In this document: positions 50,692 to 61,655 of the stretch, one piece after another
Position numbering within the stretch: position 1 is the stretch's first letter
Layout: every line of letters starts with the position of its first letter
Source: Strix aluco
Lineage: Eukaryota; Chordata; Aves; Strigiformes; Strigidae
Length of the DNA stretch: 64,000 nt
Direction: 5' to 3'
NCBI RefSeq assembly: GCF_031877795.1
Contig: NC_133971.1
Location: 87,072,446 to 87,136,445, forward strand
Translations under genes and position numbers: made by a program
Notes under the pieces: model-generated
What the model was told of the DNA's origin: nothing
What the model saw: only the letters and a program-made list of their open reading frames with translations
The model's database searches: none

Positions 50692-50910
50692 AACTTGGGA
50701 AGAAATCTTGGTTTTCAAAGCTTATCCTGTTTAAAATGGAATTGGCAAAAATGTGACTGGGTTTTTCAGAAAGGAAAGCCTATTTTGGCTAAGTAGGCTG
50801 TTCTTACAAATGTCTTCCATCTGGTTAGACACAGTCTTCTCCATATTCAATTGCTGACTGCTGAAGCTTGGTTCTTGCTTATTTTCCCCTATGTGGAAGT
50901 ACACCTACTT

Positions 50911-50987
50911 AATTAAAAAAAAAAAAAGAAAAAGAAAAAAAAGGAAAAAGGAGAAAAGAGGGGATAAAGGAAAAAAAGGAAAGAAAT
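50911..50987. repeat. A-rich low-complexity tract
   Basis: A13 followed by purine-only A/G sequence with short G interruptions, broken once by a T in ggggataaagg. No retrotransposed gene was recognised upstream of the A run. Confidence 0.88.
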
Positions 50988-52317
50988 GTTAATGATGACA
51001 GCTTCTCAGCAGCCCTGCAAATTAAAACTGCCAGCTAATTTCTATTAATTTTATTAGTTAAGGACTTCTTTTTACTTTTAGCCATGAAAGCAAGGGTCTA
51101 TGCTGACTAGCTTGCCCCTCTGCTCTGCACCAAACTCTCCTACTCCCCAGAGCCTTCTGGCTGTTTTGGGGTGTCACTTTTCCCCTTGGGAAAACTAGAC
51201 CCAAACACCAAACCTTGACTCACTGCTGTAAGCCGACTCAGAAAGTGTCTGTCATTCTGTGCTGTTACTCATTTCTGGGAAGGAGAAAACAATTACATTG
51301 GTCTTTCTGGTTTCAAAAGAAAATGTGTGCTGTTCCAGGGAGTAGAGTTGGCTCGTGGAAGACACTGGTGAAAGATCCAGGCACAGCATTGCATCCACTT
51401 GCCCACCAGCCAGTCCTCGTAGATGCCTGAGCCTGTATCCTTGGCACTTGGTGACTGTGGAGCAGACTCATCTTGTGTGTTTGCCAGTCATCTTTGTTAT
51501 TTTTGCTCTCATGAGAAAACAAAAATGAGCAATGAGGACAAGGATCAAAGCTTCAAGGCCCTGGAGAAACTGTGGGTGAATCACATGAATCCCCTCCAGA
51601 TATGAGGCAAACACGATCGTGTCATCAGGGCACTGCAGAGATCACGCTGGGAAGGGGCCAGCTCTCTGGGGAGGCTGAAGTGAAGAAAAGCCCCAGAGTG
51701 GGGAAAGAAAGTGATTTTCTTGCTGCTGCTTCCTCATCCAAACCCTGCTGCGATGCTCGCCTGAGGGACTTGGAGCTGTGAGGTTGATGGATTTCTCTGC
51801 TGGGTTTGTTGTCCAAGGTGTTTGAGTGCAGCTGGGGTAATGCAAACCTTTAATTTAGATAGCATTTATGCTAATGCATGGTTAGTGTTAGAGCACTTCA
51901 GTCTCCAAGGTATAAAAGCCATGAGTATAAACCACATCTATGTCTCAGCTGAGTTTATAGCAGAAAAAGACTATTCTTGTGGGATTGGTGTGTGTTTATT
52001 CCACACTTCTTTTCCCATTACTGAATGCCTCAGTCCATGGCCTGCAGAGCTGCAGTTCCAGGGTGTTCAATCCTTCTGCCCGAGGTACAAAACCTGTGGC
52101 CTCCTGCTCCAGGTATTTGAGCAACACCCTCAAGTGTGTCCCCCAGCCCACAGCTCAAAGGGTAATTTGGCCAGAAGACCTTTTTAAGTCTGTAACAAGA
52201 TGCATGCATGGTCTAGAAGGGGAAACATGGCAATGCCTATGGTTAGTTGCTGGCTGACAGTTGTGGCCATGGTTCAGTGAGGATGGGAAGCTCTGGTTTT
52301 ATTGCATTATTTAAAGA

Positions 52318-53470
52318 ATGATGCATCAGGCACAGTCAAGATGGGTTCACAAAGGGAAAGTCTTGTTTAACTAATTAAATATCCTTTCATGATAAGGTCA
52401 CCCTACTAGTGGATGAAGGGAAGGTGGTGGATGTAGTTTTTCTGGATTTTAGGAAGGCTTTTGACATTGTCCCTCACAGTATCCTTCTGGACAAGTTGAC
52501 CAGCTGTGAGATGAGTGAGTTCACGTTGTGCTGGTTGCAGAACTGGCTGAAGAGGAGAGCTTGAAGAGTTGTAATGAATGGGGCTACATCTGGCTGGCAA
52601 CTGGCCACCAGTGGTGTTCCTCAGGGTTCAATTCTAGGGCCAATATGTTTACAAACAATCTTGATACAGGAGTTGAACGCACCATGGGCAAGTTTGCTGA
52701 TGATACCAAACTGGGAGGTGCTTTTGACTCCCTTGAGGGACAAGGTGCCTTGCAGAGGAATCTAGATAGGTTGGAGCATTGGGTTATGATTAATGGGATG
52801 AAATTTAACAAGTCAAAATGCTGGATTCTGCATCTAAGATGGAGTAATGTCAGGCACAGGTATAGATTGAGAGAGGAGTGGCTGGAGACCAGCCCTGCAG
52901 AAAGGGATCTGGGGGTGCTGGTTGACAGCAGGCCCAATGTGAGACAGCAGTGTGCCCTGGCAGCCAGGAGAGTAAACCACAGCCTGGGGTGCATCAGACA
53001 CAGAGTAACCAGCTGGTCAAAAGTGGTGATTATCCTGCTGTGTTCAGCGTTGGTGCAGCCTCACCTTGAGTGCTGTGTGCAGTTCTGGGCCCCACAATTT
53101 AAGAAGGATGTGAAGGTGCTTGAATGAATCCAGAGGAGGGCAACAAAGCTGGTGAGAGGGGCTGGATGACATGCCCTGTGAGGAGCAGCTGAGGACTCTG
53201 GGTTTGTCTAGTTTTGAGAAAAGGAGGCTGAGGGGTGACCTCATTGCTCTCTACAGCTTCCTGAGGAGGGGAAGCGGAGAGGGAGGTGCTGATCTCTTCT
53301 CCCTGGTACCCAGCAATAGGACGTGTGAGAATGGTTCAAAGCTGTGCCAGGGGAGGTTTGGACTGGACATTAGGAAGCATTTCTTTATGGAGAAGGTGGT
53401 CAAACACTGCAACAGGATTCCTAGAGAGGTAGGTCCCTTCCAACTGAAATAGCCTATTCTATTCTATTTT
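52318..53470 (+). mobile_element. CR1 LINE copy with reverse-transcriptase remnants
   Basis: It shows a well-kept RT block order on the + strand: LDFRKAFDIVPHSILLDKL near 52444-52500, TSGVPQGSILGP near 52608-52643, then after a frame change KFADDTKLGGAFDSLEG near 52690-52740, SPAERDLGVLVDS near 52892-52930, and the QPHLECCVQFWAPQ block near 53057-53098. A stop (TGA at 52562) and at least one frameshift between 52643 and 52690 disable it. The 3' end finishes cccttccaactgaaatagcc and then attctattctatttt. It is better preserved than the CR1 at the left edge and has a different tail, so it is a different subfamily. Confidence 0.95.
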
Positions 53471-56400
53471 TCTGGTGTAAGGTGACAGCTCTTCCCTTGT
53501 GCTTTGCCATCCTTCCCTTCACCCTGTTTTTCCACTTTCTTATCTCATGTTTGTTCTTATTCTTTGCCTTTGGGGCTGGGTAGTTTTCCTATTGGAGTAG
53601 GTCTGTCTCTGGCTCTTGAACATCTTTTATCTGTCAGCTGCTGTGGTTCCAGTGTCTTGTAGAAAATGAATGTGACACACAGAGCCTGGAGTAGAGACAG
53701 CTATGAGATGACTCACATTGTGTCTTTCAGCCTTGTCAGTGTCCGAGACAGTGTTTCTCCTCACGGCAGGGCTTCGTAGGAGGCTAGATGGGCCAGACCC
53801 GTGAGCTAGCAGAAGTTGGTGGTTTGCCTAACATGATTGTCCCTGGGGAGCATCATCTGGCTCCCTCTGCACTGAGCTTCAGAGATGTGGGTGTCGTTAA
53901 GCTTTTTGCAGAAGTTTCCCATTTCCTAAGAAGGCCACATTTGGCTGAAAAGCGGTTTGAATAAAAATGTTGACTGACTGTACTGTTAGATGTTGGCTCT
54001 ACAACCAGGGAGGCTTTGGGATTCCTCCAGGTCCTGTTTCCCTAGATTATTGCTACAGTGTTTGTGCATTTTTTCCCCACCCCCTCCTCTCCGTTGCCAT
54101 AATAGTATGTTGCCAGAATAAGTAAGTGACCTAATCATGGATGTGGACTATTCTGTGCCTCACAGTGTTTAAGGACATATGCCTGTTTCATAGTGGTTAC
54201 AGCCGATGGCAGACAAAGAAATGACAGCTGGATGAAGATCTATGGGGCAGAAGAAGGGCCCTAAGGATCGGCCTGACAAATGGTGGTTTGAACACAGAAG
54301 GGTGCCAGAAGGTGAGAGGCAGGGGGTGTGAGGTCTCTGGGGATCATCTTTGAGGAATGAGGAGCATAGCATAAAATATAAATGTATATGTTTGAAAACC
54401 AGCAGGCAATGGTACAGGATACCTGGATAACCAAGGTTGGTTGGGAGCCAAACCCTTTCTGGTGACCACCGATGGCTTCCCACATGGGATTTGACCAGCT
54501 GGAGAAAGTGATTGCACATCCTGGTGACTTTGGTAGCTCACCATCACCCCAATGTCTGATAAATCCTTCCAGCTCTGGGCTTAGTCCTTGGCATGATGGT
54601 TGTCAAGGTCCTTGAAAGTACAGCCAGAATGGGTGCTACCATACAAAGGCTTTGCTCAACTTGTATGGCACCATTCATTCACAACTGACTTTTGCTCTTC
54701 CAGCCCTGCTCAGACACTCATTTCTTGGGAGTCTAGCTTGGAAAAATATTTCTGAAGCTGTTATTAATACTGTATAGTGCAGCTTTGTTGCTGTTGGCTT
54801 ATGCTTTTGGCCTCATAGTGGACATGTGACGTGACGAGAATTAAGATTTCCTGATTCTCCTTTCCCTCTTGGTCCACCCTGGACTATGTGTGAACAGTAG
54901 CAAGCAAGATATTACAGCTTAATGAGTTGTGGTGAGTTGCAATAACTGTGTGGCCCCAGTCTGTCCCATCTGTCAAGACATCGTTTGTCACCATCTCTTT
55001 GGCCAAGGACACATAACACCGACAAATGATCCACTATTCCTGGGTCAGGCAATGCTATTATTCAAAAGGTAAAAAGAAGAGCAAATGGCTTAAACTGAGG
55101 AAGGGTGTGAGACTAGAAACCCACATTTTGCACCTTGATGCTGTTCCAATTGGAGCAAGAGCTACTGCAGGTTACAGGTACTGTAAGACTCACAGTACAG
55201 CCTTCCTGGGGGACGTCAGAGACTCTCTCCACTGTCCTGCTGCATTGCAAAGAGCTTTCCTGGGTAACACATCTTTTTCACATGCCCTCTCCATTACCTA
55301 CCCCCAGTGTGGTCCATGCAGGTAAGTGAAGTGCAGCCTATAATCCTTTAGTTTCCTGGAGTAGTGTAATATCATAGGCAGGAGAGAGCATTATCACACC
55401 CATTGGCATGGTCTTCTTGGAGTGGCAATTAATTTGACAAGAACTGCAATGCCAGCCAAGCTAAAGAAAAGTAAACAATTTGTCTATGAAAGCAAAACAA
55501 ACAGAAGAGCTGAATGTGCTGGAAGAAGAGATGAATAAGAGAAAACCACACTTTGTACTAGTCATCCTAAGGCTGGCCTGCATGACCTCTCTTGCTGTGC
55601 ATCACACAGCTAGCCCAGGACCCCTTTCTGTACCTGTCCTGTTGTGCTATTCTTATGCAAACTCTGCAGCCTTAAATTGTCCTTCATGGGAGCAAACGTG
55701 CATTTCAATATTTATCTTCCTTTTGTACCCAAACTCTATTTGAAGTTCTGTTCAGATACAAATCTTGCTTCCTCTCCCCACAAATGACCTCCTTCATTAC
55801 TGACTTGATTAGGAGGCAGTCTTTTGCCTGTGAAATTACTTATGCTGAATTGTTACCATACAATGAGGCAGGACTCTTGTACTCATACATGTAGTCACAC
55901 ACGTGGCTCTGGATTGAGACTGACAAGCAGTAAATCAAGGATGATTTGGTTGAGGAAGACTGATCCCTAACCTAGGTTTTGAGGGCTGCAATCCTTCATT
56001 CATATTCTACATTGACATGAGACTGCTTCTGTTAGGAAGCTACTGAGATGTGTTAGTCCCAAAACATAAACTTCTCTGAGATAGATGTTTGCTTAGATTA
56101 CCAGTGGTCCCATGTACATTTTGTTGGTAGTGGTGGCAACTTAGAGACCATCTGCCACAGACCACTCATCTCTGTTCCAAGGCTGGCATGGGAACTCTTA
56201 GAACAGATTTGCCTGAAGCAAATCACCATTTTCTGGTTTCTTTTTGGATTAAAACAGTTCACTGACCTCTTATGTGGACACACAAAAAGCTGGCAAAGCT
56301 GACAGAAGGACTGCACCCCAGGAGCTTTGGTACAAAGACATCTCTGGAGATTTGCCCTCCAACTTCCTGCTCCAACTAGCTGGACTATGCCCAACACCTG

Positions 56401-56489
56401 ATCAGGCCAGCCATGGATTTGTTTACATGCGTCCTGAAAAGCTCCAAGGATGGAGATAACTTTGGTGACCAAACTTAGGGCTGGTCCTC
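53471..56489. other. Intergenic, no gene recognised
   Basis: Only short unsupported frames; no repeat recognised. Confidence 0.5.
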
Positions 56490-56935
56490 CCTCCCAGCTA
56501 AAAAGCTTTTCCTCATGTCCAACCTGAACCTCCCAAAATCCAGTTTGTCACCCCTTGTTATATCACCTGCCCCTGCTGAGAAGAGCTGGGCTGCACCACC
56601 ACTGTAGTTACCCTTCAACTAGTTGTTGACTGCTATTAGATCTCTCCTTCAATATCCTCCTCACCAGACTAAACAATCTCAGCTCCCTCAGTCTCTGCTT
56701 CTGGAACACATGCTCTGTCTCCTGATCTTGGTAGTCCTCCTCTTTCTCCAGTTTCTTGATACCTACCTTGAACTGGGGGCCCAACAGTGGAGACTGTAAC
56801 TCCCCCAGTCTGCTTGTCACAGCTGTCCTAATGCAGCCCAGTATGTGGTTTGCCCAGTTGGCAATGAGAGCACATCGTTGGCTCATAATCAGTCTGGCAT
56901 TAACAATAGGGTAAGCTATCACAGTCAGGTCAGGG
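56490..56935 (-). mobile_element. Older CR1 LINE fragment, antisense
   Basis: On the + strand it reads like the reverse of a CR1 coding end: agcttttcctcatgtccaac near 56502, tttgtcaccccttgttatat near 56545, agctccctcagtctctgctt near 56681, ctttctccagtttcttgata near 56742, and aatgcagcccagtatgtggt near 56831. On the minus strand the last block gives the ILGCI..TAVTSRLG-like sequence typical of CR1 after the RT domain. The 3' tail repeats are missing. Divergence is higher than in the other copies. Confidence 0.8.
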
Positions 56936-59900
56936 TAGGGCAGGAATGTCCTTCCCCGATACCTGCACTAAGGGTGGACCCTTCCTCAGGAGTCAGAAGC
57001 ATGGTAAGTGGGTGCTCAGTCTGCACACCAAACATGGTTCATGCCAGAGGACTGTTTTTCAGCCACCTGTGAATAAAAAGCCATAGCAGCAAACCTGCAC
57101 TCAAAGAGATCTCAAAGAAAATCCCAACTGCTTTGTGAAGAGGGGTGTGATTTAACTCTTCCCTCTGACTTACTCTGCAGCGCAGTGTCCCAAAAGCATA
57201 TTAAGGAACAGTGTGGGAAGCACCATCATTTTAAATAATGCCTGTATTGCTTGTGGTCTGTAAAGATCTCATCAGATATTGCTGAGGAAGTTAGCTCTGA
57301 TACCCTGGGAAAGTTCCAGCACAGATAATTGCCTCCTAATTCAATTCACATTTAATAGAGTGGCAACACTCAAATGAATGCCCTGAGGGTAGATGAGTGG
57401 TGGGAATCAAGAGTGTGCAGAAAGAAGATTAAGAAGCAAAGATGGAAATCCACTGAGAATCAATGTTTGGGGAAAAGCCCTCCTCCCCTGCCCAGGAAGC
57501 CCTGAGCTAATTTCCCGCTTTGAGCTGTGCCAGCCTGAGTGTCTTGGGTTGTGCTTCTTCTAGAAGGGTGATATAATGAAGGGTTATATCTTGGATGGTC
57601 CCATGAGGGATGCCACAATTCTTTCTTCAAAACTCTACACAAAGCTCATGAAGGAGACCTGTGTGTTCTCTCCAGACCTTGTTGGTAGGTGTTATATTAT
57701 ATGGACCATGGACTTTTGTTTCCATGCTCTTGCTGTCCCCCCTAGGGAAAAAGGAATGTATTCTACTTGCCACCACTGGTGAGAGGGCAGTGATAATGTG
57801 AGCATACAACAGTTTTGTAATGTGGCTATTGGTGCAGATTGTCTGCGTTACAGAGCTGACACCATTTACATCCTGTGTCCTTCTCAAAGTATTCAAACAT
57901 AGTATCTGCAGAGGAAAAGCAGAAATACTGCTAGGATAGCTGGAGATAGGCATGTCAGAGGGACAAGGTCTGTACTGTCTTAGACATGGCTAAGTTGACG
58001 CTTGCTCCTATATCACATATTCCTGTACAGTCCTTCCTTCCCACACATTAAACAAACTAAAATGAGTTGGTTTTGCTGAAGATCTCCCTTGAAGTGCAGA
58101 AGGAAAGGTCCCTGCCCTGTGAGAGACTTGCTTTCTCTGCTCTGCATTCTTTGAGATTATATCTACCATGTTTATTATTTTTCTTAGTAGATTGGCAGCC
58201 TTGCTGGGCTCTGGGCTCCTCTGTGCCAGCTGATGCACGTGCATTTAGTGAAAGATTTGCCAGAGAGCCTACAGCCCCAGACTGGTCAAGGCAGGATGAG
58301 AGGACAGTGACAGCTGCTTCATAGGGTGTTCCCATCTCTGCTTTTAACTACTCTGGGTGTTTCATGGAGGCATTGAGGCATGTATCTTACCTCCCCTTAT
58401 CTTTGGTTTGAAGAATTGTACCACCACAATTCCTCTCCTGAATAAAAAGTTGGAGATGTCCTCAACTTTTTTGTAGTGCTGGCATCATCCTGTTTTGTCC
58501 CCTGGAAGGCACCTGGCTCCCTATTGGCCATCCCTCTCCCCATTTGACAGGAACCCCCTCTGTTTTCCAAAAATCACGTCTAAGCTGTGCCCCGGGGCTA
58601 TTCCTAACCTTAGAGCTTACAGTCAAGTCCTGAAAGTCTGGGCATCATCCCACTGCAAAACAGCCCTTCAGATAAGACCCTAAGCAGAAGAACTACCTCT
58701 TTTTCACCCATACAGCCCGGGGTTTCCCTCTCCCAGCTCTCTGTTAGCAATAAGAGAATAGCTGCTTGTGAATGCCAGGTGACAACCCCGAGCCAGCCAA
58801 CCTCTACAGGAAAGTTAGCCCAGAGCCTTCAACTCATCTCAGAGCCCTGGGAACAGACCTGCCACAGTCTGTGCAAGTACAGGAGGATAAAACTGAGAGT
58901 AGCACCTGACAAGATTTTTCCATTTCAATCCAAATTGAATCAATTACTCATCCAACTGTGTTTTCCCTGTTAGGCACTTAAGGGATATTCTCACTTAAGT
59001 GATTTCTGAGCCACAGTCTTATTTGGAGGGTGTGTTATAATCCAGCTAGCAAGCTGGGACAGCTCTCCCTGGCAAGCTGGAGGTACTGAAAGGATCTTGG
59101 CTTCAATATATTAAGATAATAGGAGAGATTGGACAAAGGAGAAAGAAGAGAAGGGAGAGAACTGATTTCATCCAGTTATGCATACAGAATGTTAAGTAAT
59201 CATATAACTTGGTAGTAATGATTCATCTTGGTGATGCTTAGTTAAAGTTCTGGGCTAGCTGAGTCTTGCATCCATGCTCTAGGCTGAAATGGGGACGAAA
59301 GCATCTCTGGCTTTGAGGGCTTGTTAAATATTGCATAAGGGACCCAGATCCCTTTTCTAGTGGAAGCAGAGGCTAACTCTGGAGAGACTAGAGTGCCTAG
59401 GTGGGGGGTCTCAAAATGTCAGGAACAGCCCACTTGGTAGTGGAAGGTAACTCTGAAATGAGGAGAAGCACATGCTTCTAGGCTGTGGAAAACATGGGGC
59501 TTTGCCAGCAGGCTGCTCTTGGTAAAGTGTGCTCTTGTCAACTGTAACCTTGGCAGAGAGCACATATGAGCTGTGCACATGCCTTCCTTCTAACGATATT
59601 AATTAGACAGCTACTTCCTTTGGGGCTAAAGGCATTTTGGATCAGTAGGCACTGGCCTATTGTCTGGGATTACTGTGTTTTAATCCTGGTTTTGGTTTTA
59701 TGTAGATTTTCTTCATCCTCCCTTGTGGAAATCAGTTCCTCTGTCTGCAGTCTGTAAGAGGAAGAAGCAGTTTTTTTCCTCTTATGGACTGCAGGAGCAA
59801 AAGCAGAAGGAAGAATGTTTTTTTCTCTTGGTGTGAATGTGAGCCTAGTCAGCCCAGCAGAGGAGGGGATCCCATGTTATATGCACATTGTGTTATTGGT

Positions 59901-60620
59901 GACAAGCTTAAGTATCATGTTCTTAGCTTTGAAAGTATAGAAAGCCAAACCCTGGACAGCCTGGGGCATAGGAAGGTCTAAGAAATTGGAATCGCCAGTT
60001 CATTCCTGGAATGGGGATGTTGTAAGAGTCCTATGACATATTCAAGTTTTCAAGTATTGAGTGACATCAGTTCAGCCCCATGTGATAAGGAATTAATTTC
60101 TTAACTTCTCTTGCTGGAGGGCCACTGAGTTGTTCTGTCCATGATGGACATGTGCCCACATCGCAAAAGACAAACCCGGAACCCTGAAAGATGTCCCAGA
60201 AAAAGATCCAGGGACTGCGTGAATGATGGAGATGGGGGTTGTGTTTCTGTAACCCTCAGTAGCAGGTCTGTATGCTGCTGGGTCATGACACAACACGGAT
60301 TTGAACCAAACCAGGTTTGAGTCCTGAATAAATTTAAATTCAATTAGCCAGGATGCATAATACAGTCTTTAGGCAGCAGGTATGTTTTTGTACATGCTTG
60401 ACCCAGCACAAGCACTATGTTGAAGTCAGAGTTAGTGTGTGGCTCCCTGCCAATGCCAGCCAAGACAAATACGGGCTGCTGCCACCTTGTCCTCTCTGTC
60501 CCTGCCAGCTTGGCCACATGGCCTGACTATATTGCCCTCTTCATTGCTGGGTGAGCGTTAGATAGATTCACTCCCCAGACTATCTTGCCAGGGGAGCACG
60601 AGAGCACTGGCAATGGTGCA
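56936..60620. other. Intergenic, no gene recognised
   Basis: No recognised gene or repeat. Open frames of up to about 110 codons occur on both strands without family resemblance. Confidence 0.5.
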
Positions 60621-60870
60621 AGGGAGGAGAAGGAGGAGAAAGGAGAAGGAGAAGGAGAAGGAGAAGGAGAAGGAGAAGGAGAAGGAGAAGGAGAAGGAGA
60701 AGGAGAAGGAGAAGGAGAAGGAGAAGGAGAAGGAGGAGGAGGAGGAGAAGGAGAAGGAGAAGGAGAAGGAGAAGGAGAAGGAGAAGGAGAAGGAGAAGGA
60801 GAAGGAGAAGGAGAAGGAGAAGGAGAAGGAGAAGGAGAAGGAGGAGATGGAGAAGGAGGAGGAGAAGAAC
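60621..60870. repeat. GGAGAA hexamer microsatellite, 227-nt pure purine tract
   Basis: From 60621 to 60847 every base is A or G. Most is an exact GGAGAA hexamer array, interrupted by a GGA-repeat patch at about 60731-60747. After a T at 60848 it decays in gatggagaaggaggagg. The array gives open frames of Glu-Gly, Glu-Lys, Ser-Phe and poly-Leu in different readings; these are composition artefacts, not genes. Confidence 0.99.
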
Positions 60871-60888
60871 ATACAGAGCAGACAACAT

Positions 60889-61579
60889 GGGAGAAGGAAC
60901 TGGCTTAACTGCCATGGTGTGATACCTGAGAGGCTTAGTGCAGCCAGATGACATCTGATTTGAGTTAGAGATAACATAGTACAGACGTGCTGGGTCTGAT
61001 CCAGAACAAAGCCTGCCAGGTCAGAGGTAATCCTTGGAATGCATTTCTGCCAGCAGTGTCAACTTCTGCTGTGCCAGAGCTTTGCTTCATGTGGTTACAG
61101 CTTCTTTTTCTCATACTGGGAGCCCTCCTGAACCCTTGAATGCATACAGAGAGGGCACTGGCTTTCTGCTTACCCAGATCCATCCTCCAGAACAACTTAG
61201 CTCTGACAGCCCAGTATGACAGGAAAGATCTATTCCATGGCACAGACAAAAGGCAGGGCAAGACTTGTATTTTCACAGCTGTTTTCTGCCTGGTTCATAA
61301 ATAGCAGGTCTTGATGAGTGCAAACCCATGTGGAACACAAAGGCTATTCCCTTAGCAACAGGTGGTATAACAAGAGCTGTGTTTAGATCGGAGTAGCTGG
61401 AGCAACCCTAGTGTGATGCCGTGTGCCTTGGCTTACTTGTGCATTGCTTTCAAAGCAGGAGAGACCTTGCTGTCTTTAATCCTGCCACATGGAGATGTCA
61501 TCACAACGGGATTGTTATGGGGACTGAGTGATGTAAGTACAGGCAGCAGGTCCTTTGCAGGATCACTTTTGGTGGGGCA
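60889..61579. other. Intergenic, no gene recognised
   Basis: No gene seen. Frames on both strands are short. Confidence 0.5.
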
Positions 61580-61655
61580 CTTATGCTGTCTGTGAGACCA
61601 TGAACAAGTCACTTAGCTCTCTGTGTTCAGATCTCTTCACTAAAGCATTTAGGAC
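61580..61655 (+). repeat. Possible MIR-type SINE fragment, sense
   Basis: gctgtctgtgagaccatgaa near 61584, caagtcacttagctctctgt near 61605 and cagatctcttcactaaa near 61628 follow the MIR order (gctgtgtgacc, caagtcacttaacctctctg, tcctcatctgtaaa). Only about 75 bp remain. Confidence 0.45.

Larger units (their letters stand above)
45417..52317. other. Intergenic, no gene recognised
   Basis: About 6.9 kb without a recognised gene. The longer open frames (47331-47756 +, 47781-48242 minus, 46039-46443 minus) have no domain I can name. Simple-sequence tracts and a candidate regulatory cluster are listed separately. Confidence 0.45.

Noticed and set aside
50671..50987. Poly-T and poly-A tracts as ends of processed retrogenes
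   Set aside because: No gene-like sequence adjoins either tract and no flanking target duplications were seen.
51880..52187. A + strand EFIAE stretch recalling the start of aquaglyceroporin membrane segment 1 (possible AQP7 exon)
   Set aside because: The similarity ends after five residues, and no NPA, following membrane segment or splice donor is in place.
60558..60977. Long repetitive open frames (poly-Leu, Ser-Phe, Glu-Lys, Glu-Gly) on both strands
   Set aside because: They are translations of one purine hexamer microsatellite in different frames, not proteins.
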